In this document: piece after piece, positions 61,577 through 64,000 of the stretch
Layout: every line of letters starts with the position of its first letter
How positions within the stretch are numbered: the first letter of the stretch is position 1
DNA from: CAVSUB01 sp963816725
Lineage (GTDB): Bacteria > Acidobacteriota > Vicinamibacteria > Vicinamibacterales > 2-12-FULL-66-21
Direction: 5' to 3'
NCBI GenBank assembly: GCA_963816725.1
Contig: CAWFMC010000016.1
Coordinates: 1 to 64,000, forward strand
Length of the DNA stretch: 64,000 nt
Notes under the pieces: generated by a model
Databases searched by the model: none
Told to the model about the DNA's origin: nothing
The model's input: the letters and a program-made list of their open reading frames with translations, nothing else
Position numbers and translations under genes: made by a program

Positions 61577-61603
61577 TCAAGTTCCCGAGGGTCCGGCCGA
61601 TTG
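61577..61603 (+). promoter_or_regulatory. sigma-28 (FliA) promoter of the HDOD gene
   Basis: TCAAGTTC (61577-61584), 11 bp, GCCGATTG (61596-61603). It shares TCAAG and GCCGATT with the motAB promoter and has correct spacing. The ATG chosen for the HDOD gene is 47 bp downstream. Confidence 0.65.
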
Positions 61604-61650
61604 CATGATTGACCGTCGTTCTCCGTCCGAAGTCACTTGAGCACCCGTGC

Positions 61651-62505
61651 ATGAACCCAACTGACGTCAGTTCCGAGGCGCCACCCGCCGGTCCGTTCGC
61701 GGACTGGATGCGTACCAACAGCACCAACATCCCGATGCTCCCGGAGGTCGCGACCCGCGTTATCGCGCTCGCCGGCAGCCCTGACATCACCATCTCGCGG
61801 CTCGCGCAGGTCATCTCGAAGGATCAGGTCCTCACCACCCGGCTGCTCAGCCTTGCCAACTCCGCGTACTACGGCGCCGCGGTTGACGTCAGCACGGTCC
61901 CGGAAGCGATCATGCGCGTCGGCGCGGTCGCGGTCCGGAATCTGGCGGTCACGCTCTGCATCAGCGCGCGCATGCAGGACCGGAACGTCTATGGGACACA
62001 CGGGCAGCGGCTGGTCGATCACGGGATCGGCACCGCCTATCTCGCCCGGCTGGTCGCCGAAGACGTCGACGCCAACCCGGAGACCGCGTTCCTGTGCGGC
62101 CTGCTGCACGACATCGGCAAGATGGTGATCCTGAAGTGGCATCACGATCACGGCAAACGGACCGGCGCCGGCCTGCCGGCCGCCGAACTCGACGAGCTGC
62201 TCGAGCGCTGGCACCCGATGACCGCCGGCCGCGCCTTCCGCCGCTGGGGGCTCCCGGCCGACCTCGACGAGCCGGTGCTCTGCCATCACGACTACACCGA
62301 GGCCAAGACCGACAGGCGGATGGCGGCGGTGGTGTACCTCGCCAATCGCCTCAGCCATCGCTACGGGTTCGGCTGCGATCCGGACGGCTTCGATCCGATG
62401 GGTGATGCAGTGTGCGCGGAACTCGGACTCGACGCGGAGTGGCTGACCGAGCTCGATCAGCGGGCGCCCGGACTCTTTGCGGTCGCGCGGATGGCGCTCT
62501 CGTAA
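61651..62505 (+). CDS. HDOD-domain protein
   Basis: 284 residues from ATG 61651. The HDOD domain spans about 15-210: NIPMLPEVATRVIALAGSPD, ISKDQVLTTRLLSLANSAYY, GAVAVRNLAVTLCI. The HD-type core contains FLCGLLHDIGKMVILKWHHD, which keeps the HD pair (LLHDIGK) many HDOD proteins lack. HDOD proteins signal in motility, chemotaxis and c-di-GMP networks. The sigma-28 promoter in front places it in the late flagellar regulon. The start at 61609 (MTVVLRPK) would lie beside the promoter -10 and is less likely. Confidence 0.85.
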   Translation: MNPTDVSSEAPPAGPFADWMRTNSTNIPMLPEVATRVIALAGSPDITISRLAQVISKDQVLTTRLLSLANSAYYGAAVDVSTVPEAIMRVGAVAVRNLAVTLCISARMQDRNVYGTHGQRLVDHGIGTAYLARLVAEDVDANPETAFLCGLLHDIGKMVILKWHHDHGKRTGAGLPAAELDELLERWHPMTAGRAFRRWGLPADLDEPVLCHHDYTEAKTDRRMAAVVYLANRLSHRYGFGCDPDGFDPMGDAVCAELGLDAEWLTELDQRAPGLFAVARMALS

Positions 62506-62506
62506 A

Positions 62507-62534
62507 GGAAGCCGCCCGGGGGCTGACGGCTTCC
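62507..62534 (+). terminator. hairpin directly after the HDOD gene
   Basis: The 8-bp stem GGAAGCCG / CGGCTTCC closes a 12-nt G/C-rich loop, 2 bp after the stop codon. No T-run follows, so it may be a Rho-dependent or stabilising hairpin. Confidence 0.5.
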
Positions 62535-62540
62535 GCGCGA

Positions 62541-62705
62541 GGCTTCAGGCTGCAGACTTCGGGCTCCAGGCGTGTTTCAGCTCGGCGCAGTCGGGTTGAA
62601 GCCGCAGCGTTCGTGCCTCCCGGTCGACAGCAACATGCGATGCCCCGGAACCGGCGGCCTGTAGCCTGTAGCCGACAACTCGTCGCGTAGCCCGCAGCCT
62701 GTGAC
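62541..62705. repeat. degenerate heptamer repeat region
   Basis: Repeats of the type GCCTGTAG / CTGCAGACT / GGCTTCAGG recur; the clearest is GCCTGTAGCCTGTAGCC at 62656-62672 and GTAGCCCGCAGCCTGTGACC near 62686-62705. They fill the gap between the HDOD and dcd stop codons. No ORF. Confidence 0.5.
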
Positions 62706-62707
62706 CG

Positions 62708-63262
62708 TCAGATCCTCGGCAGCGTGACCTCGAGCTGCTTGAGATACTTCCCCTTCTTGTCGGCGTACGAGACTTCGCACGGCTCGTCGCTCTGGAAGAA
62801 GAGCACCTGCGCGATCCCCTCGTTGGCGTAGATCTTCGCCGGCAGCGGCGTGGTGTTGGAGATCTCCAGCGTCGCGGTCCCCTCCCACTCCGGCTCGAAC
62901 GGCGTCACGTTGACGATGATGCCGCAGCGCGCGTAGGTCGACTTCCCGAGACACACCGTCAGCACGTCCCGCGGAATGCGGAAGTATTCGACCGTCCGGG
63001 CGAGAGCGAACGAGTTTGGCGGCACGATGCAGGTGTTCGACTTGATGTCGACGAACGACAGCGGGTCGAAGTTCTTCGGATCGATCAGAGTGTTGTTGAT
63101 GTTCGTGAACACCTTGAACTCGTCGGCGACGCGGATGTCGTAGCCGTACGACGACAGGCCGAACGAGACCACGCCCTCCCGGACCTGACGGTCCTCGAAC
63201 GGCTCGATCATGCCGTGGTCACGGGCCATCGTACGGATCCAGGAGTCGGGCTTGATGGACAT
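62708..63262 (-). CDS. dcd: dCTP deaminase
   Basis: 184 residues. Active-site strand GKSTYARCGIIVNVTPFEPE and catalytic glutamate in WEGTATLEISNTTPLPAKIY; substrate loop FGLSSYGYDIRV. The reaction makes dUTP and ammonia from dCTP for thymidylate synthesis. The SFGLSSYGYDIRV version is the common monofunctional type. A housekeeping gene that marks the end of the flagellar region. Confidence 0.96.
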   Translation of the reverse strand: MSIKPDSWIRTMARDHGMIEPFEDRQVREGVVSFGLSSYGYDIRVADEFKVFTNINNTLIDPKNFDPLSFVDIKSNTCIVPPNSFALARTVEYFRIPRDVLTVCLGKSTYARCGIIVNVTPFEPEWEGTATLEISNTTPLPAKIYANEGIAQVLFFQSDEPCEVSYADKKGKYLKQLEVTLPRI

Positions 63263-63351
63263 AAAGTCGTCGGGTCTCGGGAGTCAGTCTGGAGTGGATG
63301 GTGCGCGGCGCGGCGCCACGGTGCCGGCACGCCGGCACGCGAGAACGTCGA

Positions 63352-63567
63352 TCACCGGCGAAACAACGACAGCAGCAGCGTGAGCAGCAGGCTGAGCACG
63401 ATCGACGTGACCAGCGGAAAGTAGACCGTCGCGTTGCCGCGTCGGTAGACGAGGTCGCCGGGCAGCCGGCCGAAAGGCACCCCGAACATCATCAGGGCGC
63501 CGATCGCCGCGACGATCAGACCGCCCACCAGCAGCAGCTTGCCCATGTCGGTGATCGGGCTGGACAC
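63352..63567 (-). CDS. DUF2905 membrane protein
   Basis: 71 residues, two membrane helices (GKLLLVGGLIVAAIGALMMF; YFPLVTSIVLSLLLTLLLSL) with the conserved loop GRLPGDLVYRRGN between them. This is the DUF2905 family, function unknown. 6 bp after ndk. Confidence 0.85.
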   Translation of the reverse strand: MSSPITDMGKLLLVGGLIVAAIGALMMFGVPFGRLPGDLVYRRGNATVYFPLVTSIVLSLLLTLLLSLFRR

Positions 63568-63573
63568 CGGCGA

Positions 63574-63990
63574 TCAGCCGGCCAGCTCCATGCCGCGGAA
63601 AAAGTAGCCCAGCTCGAACGCTGCCGTTTCGGGCGCGTCGGACCCGTGCGTGGCGTTGTTCTCGATTGAAGCGCCGAACTCCTTGCGGAGCGTGCCGGCT
63701 TCCGCCTTGGCGGGATCGGTCGCGCCCATCAGCCCGCGCCACTTCTTGATCGCATCCTCGGCCTCGAGCGCCAGGACCACGACCGGACCGCGGGCCATGA
63801 ACTGCGTCAGGCTGCCGAAGAATGGGCGGGCCCGGTGGACGGCATAGAAGCCCTCCGCCTCGACCTGGGACAGATGGAGCATGCGCATGGCACGGATCTG
63901 GAATCCGGACTCTTCGATGCGTTGGATGATGCGGCCGGTGTACCCTGCCGCGACGGCGTCCGGCTTGATGATGGCTAATGTCTGTTGCAT
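63574..63990 (-). CDS. ndk: nucleoside diphosphate kinase
   Basis: 138 residues, complete. TLAIIKPDAVAAGYTGRIIQ, then the phosphohistidine H115 in ENNATHGSDAPETAAFEL. It exchanges the terminal phosphate among NTPs. With dcd nearby it forms a small nucleotide-metabolism group. Confidence 0.97.
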   Translation of the reverse strand: MQQTLAIIKPDAVAAGYTGRIIQRIEESGFQIRAMRMLHLSQVEAEGFYAVHRARPFFGSLTQFMARGPVVVLALEAEDAIKKWRGLMGATDPAKAEAGTLRKEFGASIENNATHGSDAPETAAFELGYFFRGMELAG

Positions 63991-64000
63991 AACCGAGCGA

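Overview
The window is 64 kb of high-GC bacterial DNA dominated by one nearly complete flagellar locus. A degraded ADOP-type (MacB/FtsX) permease, long ATGA-overlapping flagellar operons run by sigma-54 and sigma-28, and the overall codon use suggest an Acidobacteriota member, perhaps Vicinamibacteria. That placement is inference; there is no rRNA here to settle it.

Layout. (1) 1-7.86 kb is a decayed accessory island. It holds two serine recombinases, a ribbon-helix-helix protein, several small zinc-ribbon proteins, an SRPBCC protein, a truncated ADOP permease, a truncated VOC protein, fragments of a ComEC-like hydrolase and of a phage-type primase, and two diverged copies of a roughly 200-bp repeat. 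Most of its genes carry a truncation or a one-base frameshift. The island ends 3 bp from an initiator tRNA-Met gene (7863-7939, minus). (2) 8-13 kb carries a HIRAN protein, two histidine kinases and an EF-hand protein behind a strong sigma-54 promoter. (3) 13-24 kb, minus strand: motAB on its own sigma-28 promoter, and an operon that joins a nonulosonic-acid pathway (aminotransferase, PseG-like, HAD, NeuB-like, ATP-grasp, SpsF-like, CapD/PseB-like) to flbD and a second stator pair. (4) 24.4-27.7 kb, plus strand: fliC, fliD, fliS and a fliT-like gene. (5) 28-58.5 kb, minus strand: flgB, flgC, fliEFGHIJ, flgDE, fliK; fliL, fliNOPQR, flhBA, flhFG, fliA; fliM, fliY-like, DUF2802, flgFGAHIJ, flgMN, flgKL, fliW, csrA, GNAT. 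(6) 58.7-61.5 kb: response regulator, NtrC-type sigma-54 activator and histidine kinase. (7) 61.6-64 kb: a sigma-28-driven HDOD protein, then housekeeping dcd, a DUF2905 protein and ndk.

How the genes fit together. The NtrC-type activator with its GAFTGA loop would fire sigma-54 promoters that I can read upstream of flgB and fliL, upstream of the EF-hand gene, and more weakly upstream of the sugar/stator operon. These build the basal body, hook, export apparatus and FliA. FlgM, released through the finished hook, then frees FliA for sigma-28 promoters seen before fliC, motA, flgM and the HDOD gene. FliW/CsrA adds post-transcriptional control of flagellin. FlhF/FlhG set number and position. 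The sugar genes probably glycosylate flagellin.

Most interesting points: the sigma-54-linked EF-hand protein, the three-piece protein mosaic at 6142-7859, the paired repeats in the island, the 68-bp-arm inverted repeat at 27728-28140, and the FlgJ-M23 fusion.
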